Positions 9,228-21,400 of a stretch of 64,000 bases of DNA are shown in pieces. The translations under genes and the position numbers were made by a program. The stretch lies in contig NC_090174.1 in the NCBI RefSeq assembly GCF_024679245.1, forward strand, positions 16,166,933-16,230,932. The letters run 5' to 3'. The notes under the pieces were generated by a model that was not told the DNA's origin, made no database searches, and saw only the letters and a program-made list of their open reading frames with translations. The stretch comes from Pseudorasbora parva. Its lineage: Eukaryota > Chordata > Actinopteri > Cypriniformes > Gobionidae. The stretch's first letter is position 1. Each line of letters starts with the position of its first letter.

Positions 9228-12200
9228 GTAAAGTGGGTAAAATCATCATTGATCCTTGAGTTTGATTAGCCAGGTGCTGATATCCAGAATAGCAGCAGCA
9301 AAACATTTTATTGTTGGCTACATGCTTCTAATACTTTTACTTATGTGGATTTTAATTCAGAAATAAAGAACATGCTCATCATAGAAGAGTTTCTATGAAT
9401 TTCATAAAAAAGTAGTTTCGAATAAATTAATAGATCTGGACAAAAACGACCATTGACCCAATTATCAATATAACGTCAGATAAATTAATTAAAGGTGTCA
9501 TAAGCCCTATTCGGACAGGATTAGATTAACATGGGGACATGGGGGTAAAGTCATTTTACCTCAGGACATCTGTAATATTAATGGCCAATTCGCACGGGAT
9601 AAGAAATCTCAGTAAAACTAGCAGAAGTGGGAGGAGTAACTCGCTTTACGCACCTCCTTGACATCATGTGCGTACACTCTAAAAAATGCTGGGTTAAAAA
9701 CAACCCAAGTTGGGTTGAAAATGCACCGACCCAACAATTGGGTTGTTTTAACCCAATGGTTGAGTTGTTCTTACCCAGCAATTGGGTTGTCTTAAGCAAC
9801 ATTTAACCCAACCACTGGGTTAAAACAACTCAACCACTGGGTTAAAACAACTCAACCATTGGGTTAAAACAACTCAATTGTTGGGTCGGTGCATTTTCAA
9901 CCCAACTTGGGTTGTTTTTAACCCAGCATTTTTTAGAGTGTATGACGTTACCGTTATAACGTGAGCAAACACACAACCTGAGCGCCAGTCTGAACTCTGT
10001 CTCCAATATATATGTGTCTTAATAAACAGTTAGGTCCAGTCTAACGATTCTGATTGGATTATGTTGGTAATAGACACTTTCCTAGAGCTAAAATGTGTTG
10101 TGCCTCTAATAAGTGCTTTTGATCTTCTTTTTTGCTTTAAATGATATGCGGAAAATACTGGACATTTTCCACAGATTTGTCCCACCACCTACAACACAAC
10201 CGAATGCTTCAAGCGCCTCCAAGTTCGTAAAATGCGGTTTTTTTTTTTTTTTTACTTTTAAACAAGAAATGACAGAATTTTACCATACATTTTTACAGCA
10301 GGTCTATTCGAACGGGATTAGTATTACCCGAGGTCATTTTTCCAGACCTTTTTACAGAAGGGAAAAGTCTCAGTAATCTTTACTGACATTGTCCGTAATG
10401 ATTACCGAGATGGCACATTCGGACGGGACTAAAATCACAGAGAACCTCTGGTAATAATTACTTTACCCCCACATCCCCATGTTAAACTAATTCAGTCCGA
10501 ATAGGGCTATAAACTGGCTTTTTTAATTTTTTATACTGTTGTCTGAGGTCAACTGATGACGTTCATGTGGTTTTTACATTCAAAAACATCATAACTAATA
10601 AGTAATAGGCTATTCTCTACACTGGTTTTGAGGCTCTCTTCAAAATGCTGGGTTTTGATGGGGGTGCCGCACTGGAGACTTGGAAGTAAACGCCCACGGC
10701 TAGGATTGGAAAAGATTTGCATATTTAATGAGTTCAGCTCCGCTGTCATATCTAGTCCCTGCTGTTAGTTCTGTTCACATGAGGGAAGGGTTATTTAAAA
10801 GCGCCAACTGGACTGATTCAAGTACGTCTTTATCAAACAACACAATGATTTATTTCTCATCTACCAGTGAATGATTGGACTATTATTTTTGTATTACATG
10901 GCCCGCATGATCGGTCGATAAAAGCACGAACCACGTACACACACATACATGTGCGTGAGTGCGCCCTTCAAATGTCACGTCAAGAGATAGAACAGCAGAA
11001 CAAAAGGAATATTACGAGATTCATCGGCCTGCCGACGGGCTTCTGTTTTGGAGAAAACGTACAGCTCTGGGACGTTGGGCGTTGCGAGCCCTGGCCCATA
11101 CGTGTCTGAGTCCAGCGTGCTAAAGGTTACTTATGCTCTGTTAGACACGTACACATAAGAAAAATAATCTATAACAATGCAATACTATTACATATAATAA
11201 AAAAAAAAAAAACACGTTTTACTCACATAAGTGTGTTGCAACATTCCTCCTTTCGGATCCAATATAGAAGAATACTATAGCATTGTGACTTTGAGATTTG
11301 TTTACAAACGATCCCCTGGTGAAATAAGTGAACCCTCACTGTCTCCCCCACGTGAGCTGGAACTTCATTAAAAATAAAGTTTAACCACACATTCCTAATA
11401 TTAGGATCCGAAGGAAGCTTTTGCAGCGACTGTGTTCTTCCACAACGAGGAATAGTGCAGTGTCTTGCTATAATCTTCAGCTTGTTTATTGCTGCTGCTT
11501 GCATGATCCCATGAGTCGGTGGGCGGGGGCTTCACATGCTTATTATTCGGTAGAGGACGTGTTTCATCGCGTACTGACGTCAGTAGAAGCAAACACTCGT
11601 TCTCTTTTATAGGTTCACTTGACGCTGCGTGATGGCGCAAAGGGGTACACCCCTGGGAGTACCGATTGTCTGAGGCCATTATAGAATCACACCAATTCAT
11701 TGGCTGATGGCCCAGCGCCGGCCCTCTTGCTCATCACCTTTGAGCTATACTGGCGCGCGCGCCATCTTCTCATCCGGATTTCTCTGCCTTCACGAAGCAG
11801 TAGCATCGCTCTCTTCGTATGATTTATCTGACCCTAAAAAATGGATTTAAGCTTCTTTCTCCTTCACTACTTCAGCGGACAGTGGAACTTGTTCTCCTAC
11901 CGGTGAAGTATGATGGAGTTTCATCGCTGCCCTCCGCCATGCACTCGGCTCTATTTCGAGCGACGACCCACATGGTAAGTGCATTAAATGCATGGGCCTC
12001 GCCCACGCATGTGAGGCAGTTCAGGGCACTTCGAAATGCAAATTCTGTGATAATCTCCTTCTTAAAACCCTCCGTTCAAAGCTCTCTCTTTCTGACTAGG
12101 AATCCTCCGTTTTTCCCCGCCGCGCACCCGAGGTGGCCCAGGCCTCACTCGGATCCGCGGTCTGGGTTCGGATGTTGAGCTCGAGGATATCGCGTGTGAG

Positions 12201-14863
12201 CGGGCCAATTTCTCTTCTCTCACTCTCTCTCCCGAGCGCCGGTTTGTCAAGAAGGTTTATTTGGCGAGGCCGTCAGCACTGTGGTTGACAAGTTCAGAGC
12301 AGCCAAGTCTCAGTCAGCGGCTTTCAGGCAATTTATGCCTAGGAGAAATAGGGAATCATCTAGTATTGAATATGAATTATAGTACATCTCCTTCCCAGCC
12401 CAGAGAGAAGAAGTTTCACTCCGGAAGTAGGAGTGACCAGAGACCTCTGATGTCTGAATTTTTCCCTCCTCAGAGGGAGGTTCAAGATGTTGACGCTGAA
12501 GTCTATCATTGCCCAGGTTCGTGCAGGGGATTGGGCGATAGACCTAAAAGATGCATATTTTCATATTCAGGTCATTCAGCGACACAGAAAGTTCCTCAGG
12601 TTTGCCTTCGGAGGTAAGGTTTTCCAGTACAGTGTGCTACCCTTCGGCCTTTCTCTGGCATGTGTGGATGCTACACTGGCCCCACTGAGGCTCCAGGGCA
12701 TACTCAACTACCTGGATGATTGGCTCTTGTTAGCCCAGTCCAGGGAGGTGGAGGTTGCTCACAGGGATTCTGTGCTTCGTCACATCCGTTCCCTTAGCCT
12801 AAGAGTGAACACCGCCAAGAGTGTTATTACCATCCCAACAGATCACCTTTTTTGGGGTCTGTCTGGATTCCGTGTCAATGCAGGCCTGTCTGGCTCCTGC
12901 CCAAATTTCCAGTATCAGGACATGCCTGTCCCGCTTCAAGCCCGGCCATCATGTTTCTGTAGGGACATGCCGCAGGCTTTTGGGCCTCATGGCCGCAGCC
13001 TCCCAGGTCCTTCCTCTAGGCCTGCTCCACATGAGGCCCTTCCATTGGTGGATGAAACATGCGGAGATCCGAGTTACAGGATCCCCCTATCAATGTGGCG
13101 AGACCCTCTTTTTCTCCAAAGAGGTGTCGGCACGGGGGTCGTTTTCCGTCGCCAGATGATTACGACAGACGCCTCCCTCACCGGTTGGGATGCGGTCTTC
13201 GAAGGAGACTCAAGCCTGGCACATAAACTGCCTTGAGCTGAGAGCAGGGCCTTTGGCATTTCCTCCCTTTCCTCACTGGGCATGAGTCATTGTCAGGACA
13301 GACAACATGGCGGTGGTGTCTCATGTGAATCGCCAAGGGGGCTCTCGGTCGCGGACCTTGGACAGGCATGCGCGCCGTCTCCTCCTGTGGGCCCAGGGCA
13401 AATTCCTGTCCCTCAGGGCAGTCCATATCCCCGGAGTTCTGAACCTCGCGGCAGACTTCCTTTCGAGGCAGAAACTCAAGTCAGGGGAATGGATGTTAAA
13501 TCCTCTCACAGCAGCCCAGATCTGGGAGCGGCTCGGCAGAGCGGAGGTGGACCTCTTCACTATGAAGCAGTCATCCCAATACCGGCGTTGGTTCTCTCTA
13601 AGTTCTCCTGCGCCGTTGGGAGTGGATATGTTCCCTCATCCCTGGCCAAGGCTGAAGCTCTATGCGTTCCTGCCCATCAAGCTGATTAAGGCGGTTCTGT
13701 GCAGAGTGAGAGAGAGCGAGGCCAGTCTTCTGCTGGTGGCACCGTTCTGGCCATCCCAGATGTGGTTCTTGGAGCTGATTTTCCTCCTGGACTCCCCTCC
13801 TTGGGATATTCTGGTCAGAAAGGATCTGCTTTTACAGCTCCAGGGCAGGATCTGGCATCCTCATCCCGAGATCTGGAAACTGTGGGTGTGGCCTATCAGG
13901 GGCAATCAGTCTTAAGGGCCGGTCTACCAGCAGATGTGCAGGACACTATCGCTAATGCCAGAGCCCCCTCTACGAGGAAGCTTTACTCTTCCAAGTGGAA
14001 GGTTTTTCAGGCATGGTGTTCGGCCCACCGTAGAAGTCCACTTGACTGCCCTATTGGTTCAGTTCTGGAGTTTCCACAGCCGGGGTGGCGGCTACTACAC
14101 TCAGAGTGTATGTATCGGCTATCGCCGCTCACAGGGAGTTGGATGAGACCCCTTTGGGGAAGCATTCTTTAGTCTCATCTTTTATGAGAGGGGTCAAACA
14201 CCTGAGGCCAGTTCGCTCCCCTGGTGTACACTCTTGGGACTTATCTATCGTCCTGGAGGGTTTGACGAGTGCTCCCTTTGAGCCATTGGAGTCAGCTCCC
14301 ACTGCATGAAAAGTGGGATTTTCGTCAGTAAGCGGCACTGTAGATTGTCGTGGAAGATCAGGTTTACGACTGTACACGGCAGTTTGCAGGCGACACCGAA
14401 AACTGCCGTGAATTGTCAGAAATTGACGTGGGCCTTGCTTGGCAGTTGTCCCCCCCAAGACCCCCCTTCCCTTAACTCCAGGGGAGGCTTTAACATGTAA
14501 ATGAACATGCTGTGAGCTATACAAATGCAAATCAGGGTAGCAGGAGTTTTAACCCATGTGACATTTAAAAGGTATTAACTTCCTTCTAAGAAAATCTCTT
14601 AGATAGATCAGGCTCAGTATAGCCTAATTGTAAAATCTTAAACTTAAGCTTGAATTTATATATTTGATGAAAGTATTCTAGATTATTTATTGTGTGTCAT
14701 TTGCAATCAGTCCCCGTGAATTCAGTGCGACTCGCAATTTTGACCAATCACCGCAACTTTTACCAATCATTGCGGTCTCCTGCTAATAAGCGGCGTCATA
14801 CATCAGCAAACTTTATATATCATTGCCTGTCAAAATGAACGTGTTAACACAAATTAATTTTAA

Positions 14864-14959
<96 letters not shown>

Positions 14960-15314
14960 CATACAGGGGTTGACATTAACTTTTTTGCTCACCGGCCACC
15001 GTGGCTAGTGGTTTTCCAAAGTTACTAGCCACTCAGCATTTTCACTGGTCACAATTTTGCTGTTTGGAAATTACATTGTATATGTTTAAAGTTGACTTTG
15101 GCATATATAAATTACTTGATTTTGAATCATTTTACTTTATTTAGAAGATTTAAAACCCTTTCAAACTTTCAAATGCAGAATGACCCCCCAAATCTTGTAT
15201 ATCAGCTGGGATGTGCAGGTGGGCAAGGGGTGGGCAATATAATAGATTATAATAGAATATAATAGGCTAATATGAGAAAGGTAATATGACAGGCTATGAG
15301 TTATTTTAGTTAGG

Positions 15315-15383
<69 letters not shown>

Positions 15384-15390
15384 CATATAC

Positions 15391-15454
<64 letters not shown>

Positions 15455-18400
15455 TTTAAAAAATACCCTAAGCAAATTACAAAAACAATAGTTGTTAAAA
15501 ATAAAAATTCCGATACTAATACGACACAATGTAATTTATTGAATGTAATTGTCATTGGATACGACTTTCATCGAAAAGAATGTAAAAAAATGTGGGCGTG
15601 GTCTGTGTTGTGAAATGAAACCACATTAAAAATTCCCTTAAACTGCGTTGGAAACATACAGCAAAGCAGCGACAGAGGAAAACACAGAGCCTGATATTAT
15701 GCAAACATTTACCAATAATGTGGAAAGCGTTTTAAATCTGTTCAGTGGAAAATCCGCTGTGACGAATCTGTCCTCGTCTAACATCTGCTGTAAATCCAGG
15801 TAAAACTAGCTGCGTGCACGCGCCCGTCCCCAGATAACATGATCCCCAGTTGATCCGTAACACCGGCGGGAAGAAACAGCTGAATGCAATCTCGTCAGCT
15901 TGCTCAGTTTGCTGCCGATTTTAACGAGCAGTTAACTTTAGTAATCTCCAGGTTGCTGTCCATAGATGATAGGTTGCTTGCTTTGGAGTCGAAAAACTGT
16001 GTGGAAGATACTAACTTTAAGAAGAGAAGACGAGTGCCTAAGAGAAGACCAGTCCTAAGATTGCGGTAAGACTGTTATCTAAGCTAAAGTAACCTAAAGC
16101 AAAGCTTTTTAAGTAGCACAAGCTGAAATTAGCCTTGTAAAAGAACAAATGTAAGTTGCTTTATAAAAGTGTTTTCTTTTTCTGGTCATTTTACAGGAAG
16201 CAGTACGCCGTCTTCACAACTTCGTCATAACACTCATTTAATTGTTTTCCAGCTGCATGTAAGACATAGAGACAGTACGCAGGAGCTTCAGGTACAAACA
16301 TCCAGTTCTTGCATCGCGCGCAGAAGCTGAGTTCAGCTCGGACTCGATTGAGAAGAAAGAGGGTAAGATTTATTAGATTAGATCCGTTTTTGGTCAGTGT
16401 GACTATTTTTCAGGTGCATTTTACGCAGTACATCGTGCGATACTGATTGTCTTTATTGTTTGTTTTTACAGCTGCTACAAGCAAGAAAGAGTGTGTTAGC
16501 TGAGGATGAGGTGGGCCTTTGGAAGTGCGCTACCATAGACCTGATGTCTGATGAGGAAGACGGCATCGTTCGCGCGGTGTCTGGATGGACTGTTTGACCA
16601 GCCAGGAGCTCGTCGAGCTCTGTGCCACGCTGCAATCGAGATTAGAGGCGATTCCAAAGAACAGGGCAACGCACGACAGACGTCTGAAAAATGGACTTAA
16701 AACAGACAGAATGGCGCTAGTTACCTACAGCTCTGAAGCGGAAAACAGAGACTTTATGGTGCTGTAGGATTTTGGGCTTCTCGTGAGCTTCCTATTGTTG
16801 TGCGGGCAGATCTCACACGTTTTGCATTTGGTTGTGTGTTTGTGTTTGTTCTAATAAAGCTCTTTCTGTGAATAAACTGCATGTCCCTGGCATATTTTCT
16901 TTCCTCAATAAATGAATGTCCTTGATGGTTATAATAGCGTAGTCCATAGGATAACAATGACATGAATATAAAACATAATAGCATATCATATGAATATATA
17001 CAATTAAAAAATAATATGCAAATCATAATTTTATATATATATATGGGTGTAAAATTATTATAATTTGGGGGTTTAAATTTATTAATTTATTACCCAGGTT
17101 GACCAATAGTAACAGATCTGCCAACCAATCACGAGTGATATTTCTTGTTTCAATGTAGTAGTTTCAACCAATACTGAGTGAGGAAATTCAAGCCATTCCG
17201 GCAAGGCGCCGCCCAGAGCTGCTATTCATATGCTAATTAGAGCCATTAGCGCCGGCGCCAGCATGCCTCCGCAAGCTCCACATACGTCATGGTTCGTTTC
17301 CGTCAATATGTGGCACAGACGAACGCGACGTTCACAGGCTGTAAACTGACGTTAATTGTCGAAAATCAGGGAGATTTCCGGCCGTTTACGGGGACGAAAA
17401 TCCCACTTTTCATGCAGTGTCCGGAGCAGTTTCTGACTCTTAAGGTTGGTCTTTTATTGGCTCTAATTTATTTGAAGCGAGTGGGGGACTTGCAAGCCCT
17501 CTCTGTTAGCGAGGCTTGCTTGGATTTTGCTCCCGGCCTAGTTAAGGTTTCGCTGAGACCCAGGCCGGGTTATGTGCCCAAGGTTTTGTCCACATCCTTC
17601 CGCTCACAGGTCACCATCCTCCATTCTTTCCACCCTCCACCTTTTACGTCCTCGGAGGACGAGAGGTTACATTTGCTCTGCCCAGTTAGGGCATTTAAGC
17701 TGTATGTTGCTCGTTCGGGTGGTTGGAGGAAGTCTAACCAGTTGCTGGTGTGTTTCAGAGCCGGCCGGCGTGGGCTTGTCGCGTCGAAGCAGAGAATATC
17801 ACATTGAGTGACGGAGGCTATCTCTTTAGCTTATGAGGTGCGTGGAGTTCCTTCACCTCTGGGCATTAGAGCACACTCTACTAGAGGTGTGGCCTCTTCT
17901 CAGGCTCTCTCCAAGGGGGCTCTCTTGGAGGACATTTGTGTCACGGCAGGACAGTCCTCACCGCACACCTTTGACAAATTCTTGATCTTGACATGCCTCC
18001 GGGTTTGCATGTTCTGTCAGCTTAATCCAGCCATTCAGGCCTACCTGACATTCGTGTCAGATGCGGCAGCGCTCTAGCTTGGCGTGTGTGGTATACCGTT
18101 CCCCATTTGCGTCATCACGCAGCGTCGAGTGAACCTATGAAAGAGACCATCTCAGGTTACTCAAGTAGCATATGTTCTCTGAATAGTTAACGAGACACTG
18201 CGTACGCTGCCAAGCTCCCTGCACTGCCGACAAGCTGTCTTGTTCGACAGAGAAATCAGGGGAGAAGATTGAGCAGCATAGCTCAAAGGTGATGAGCTAG
18301 AGGGGTGGCTCTGCGCCATCAGCCAATGAATTGTCGTGATACTATATAGGGCTTCAGACAATCGGCATGCGGAGGGGCGTACCCCATTTGCGTCATCACG

Positions 18401-21400
18401 CAGCGTCTTGTTCCCTATTCAGAGAACATAGGTTACGTGAGTAACCTGAGACGTTTTCTGGGCCTGGTGTCTACGTATAAAAGCTTTTCTTTGGCTAACA
18501 AGGACATTTTCAGCTCTGAAACTTACAGGATAATCTTATATTACCATGACCTTTTATATATCAAAAGCTCAAGGGAAAGTTGATTTCTCAATTTATCAGC
18601 CCTTTAAAATGCTACTTTTGCTATACTTTTCTTAGCATCATAAACAGTCTACTGATAGGCTAATGAAATGTTTTGCTTGATGGAAGACTGTGATTATTTA
18701 CTGAACATTGATGTGATAATTCTGATTTCCATAAGAGTGTCACATCATGCCTATTGATATATTTGTGGTAAAACCACTGTAAAATGGGAAACTAACACTA
18801 AATCTAAACCACTTTTTCAAAAATGATTCATAACGGTTAAATCTCATTTGTTGTATTTGTTTATGTCCAGCTTCGATCACTCACAACCTTCTTGTTTATA
18901 GCTTATCATGCAGGCAAACACACAGGTAGGGCAGATGAAACAAATGGAGGAGCTCATACACATCTCTAACAAATTGGAGTTCGACAAACTCAAGGTCAGT
19001 AAATTCACTACTGCCCTATTAAAAATACATTTTCCAACAAGGGTTTTTATAGACTATGCCACAGAAGAATATTTTCTTTAGAATGCATCTACTCTTGCTT
19101 TACAGAAACAAGCAGGCTTTATTCCATTAATAGAGGTAGTAATAATACCTTAGAGAAGTAATAATACATTAAATATAAATTTAAAAAAATGTATAACATA
19201 ACATCAATATTTAAAAACTTTCAATGAGCAATTTAGCAATTCAAGAGACCAAGAAAATAAAGTGATTAGAGAAAGGTTCTATGCTAAACTTCTGCATCAA
19301 AGAACCATTAAAAAACTGTTCTCATCCTTGTATTTTCAGTAGGTCATTTTTTGTTCTCACCAAAATTCTACAGGAGAATGTTTATTATTGTGAGGACTAT
19401 ATATTTTAATCAAACTTCAGCTAGCAGATTGTCAAAAATTTCAGAAATGTACAATTTTATTTTACTAACTAAAACATGTTTTATTTCAATATGCCAACAT
19501 TATTATATTTCTTTGCAGGATTAAAATGGTACAATATACAATAATAAGTTATGTGTTTATTTCTACAGGCCATTCCAATTGTTTCTAAAAAACGCTGTTT
19601 AGAAAAACAGGGGGAACTTCAAGAGCTAAGCAAAAGAGGGTCTCTCTTCAGCCTCCGCAACAAATGTACTCCGGTATACATGTTCCTCTTCAATGACCTT
19701 CTCATTCTCACCATTAAAAAAAGGTTAGAGGCAGATAGTTATTGAGATTAACCTTAAAGGTGAAGTATGTTGTCGATGCAACACTATTGTCACAACTAAA
19801 GCGTATTTTTGAAATGCCCCTTTCGCACATAATACAGATGCTTGAGAAGACTTATCTAAACAGGTAAAATAGACTACTTTCAATAAAAGAACCAACATAT
19901 TAGGAATACTTTGCTATGTGTTGTGAATATGGAATTGAATAGACTAACACTTGCTAAATTCAGAACCACATACTAGTACACTCGGATCGCCAATGTCATG
20001 TGATTTCAGCAGTTTAGATCACGTGTCAAACTGCCAAACAGCTGAAATCACGTGACATCCGAATCAATGATCGATTCACTGAGTCATGGCCGTTTGAATC
20101 TTTATTTGAGGTTTGACAAACGAGGAAGAGAAGACTGATGCTGAATAAAATCGTAGTTTTTGTTATTTTTGGACCAAAATGTATTTTCGATGCTTCAAGA
20201 GATTCTAATCAACCAACTGATATCACATATAGACAACTTTGATGATGTTTGTTTCAGCTTTCTGGACATTGACAGTGTGCATAGACTGCATTTGCTCTGG
20301 GACTAAAATGTAAAATATCTTAAACTGTGCTCTGAAGATGAACGGAGGTCTTACGGGTGTGGAACGACATTAGGCTGAGTCATTAATGACATCAATTTCA
20401 TTTTTGGGTGAACTAACCCTTTAAGATTGCACAAAAACTTAAAGGTGTAAAAAAAAATTCTGTAAAATATCACAAAACCTCTAGGCCAGTGTTATATATT
20501 GTGTTCAGTGTTATTTATGAATTGTGAGAAAATTGCCAAGGAACTGGGAAGTGTGAGCCTGTGATGAAGTCGCCTGTCAATTGCATCATATCTGCATTAC
20601 CCTCTGTTTATTTTTGGAGAAACGCTTTACTCTCAGCAAAGTGTTATAGCAGCCACTGAGCAAAATCACAGAGTAACGTCATACCATAATTTTCAACACA
20701 CTCACATGTATGTAATATGATAAACAGAGCTTCCTTAACTCAATATTATGAACGGAAGCGGAAATGGTGCAGATGGACTTCCGGTTTTACGTCAGCCATG
20801 TGAGGCCGCATAAGTCGGGAGCTCCGCAAACCGCGTTTTATATTTTGATCTAATACTTGACACAGCGTTATTACAGCAAGTTCTAAGGATGTCTTCTAAG
20901 AATGGACGACCAGTCTTCACTCGCTTGAGCCTACTGTCGTTTCTCTTCAGAAAGAGATCGCTTCACTGCAAGCTAAGTGCATCGATTTAGAGTGTCTTTC
21001 CCGCAGATCCAATCTTCGCTTAATGGGATTTCCGGAAGGTTTGGAGGGCCCACAACCAACGAAGTTCGTGGCAGATGCCCTGGCGGAGATATTTGATCTA
21101 TCGGAACCTCCACTACTTGGTCGCGCTCATCACACACTTGCACCGAAACCTTTAGAGGGTGGCCGTCCGCGAGCCTTCATGATTTGCTTCCATCGATACG
21201 ATGTAAAGGAGGATATTTGGCGAAAGGCGACCCGCAGTGGGCAGCTTAAGGTTCAGAGATAAAACTGTGTTCATATTCCCAGACTTCCCACCTGAAATTG
21301 CCAAGAAACGGACTGCGTACTATGAGGTGAAACGTCTACTGAGGTCCATGCCAGATGTTAAGTACGGTCTAAAAGGTCTCACCGGCTCAAAATGACAAAG

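Larger units (their letters stand above)
14300..17419. mobile_element. EnSpm/CACTA-type DNA transposon
   Basis: The terminal repeat CACTGCATGAAAAGTGGGAT and its perfect inverse at 17400-17419 bound 3120 bp flanked by TCC on both sides (14297-14299 and 17420-17422). CACT ends with a 3-bp target duplication are diagnostic of the superfamily. Subterminal segments such as CTGCCGTGAATTGTCAGAAA are partly repeated inversely on the right. No transposase core is seen. The interior holds AT microsatellites and a possible accessory gene at 15699-16767. Confidence 0.85.
13919..18077 (+). pseudogene. DIRS tyrosine recombinase, split by the EnSpm insertion
   Basis: The N-terminal core-binding part lies at about 13919-14296, in two frames: [20 protein letters not shown], then [20 protein letters not shown]. 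The catalytic part resumes after the insertion at 17420 with [20 protein letters not shown] (first Arg), and later [20 protein letters not shown] (His-x2-Arg box). Where the nucleophilic Tyr is expected near the end the sequence reads [11 protein letters not shown], with no Tyr. A stop at about 17805 adds to the damage. Confidence 0.82.
11598..18430 (+). mobile_element. DIRS-type tyrosine-recombinase retrotransposon, interrupted by EnSpm
   Basis: The order is a terminal repeat (from about 11598, GACGCTGCGTGATGGCGC), a mostly deleted gag region, RT, RNase H, a methyltransferase-like stretch, tyrosine recombinase, then a right end. The right end (about 18120-18415) carries inverted copies of the left repeat, for example GCGTCATCACGCAGCGTC and CATCAGCCAATGAATTG. 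Inverted rather than direct terminal repeats and a recombinase instead of an integrase define DIRS elements. Multiple frameshifts mark it as dead. It lies in the 9.7-kb RhoGEF intron. Confidence 0.88.

Noticed and set aside
12821..14530. Several 60-130 residue frames on both strands over the DIRS element
   Set aside because: They are shadows in other frames of the RT/RNase H/recombinase remnant.
15161..15555. Open frames rich in Tyr and Ile
   Set aside because: They are translation of AT microsatellites.
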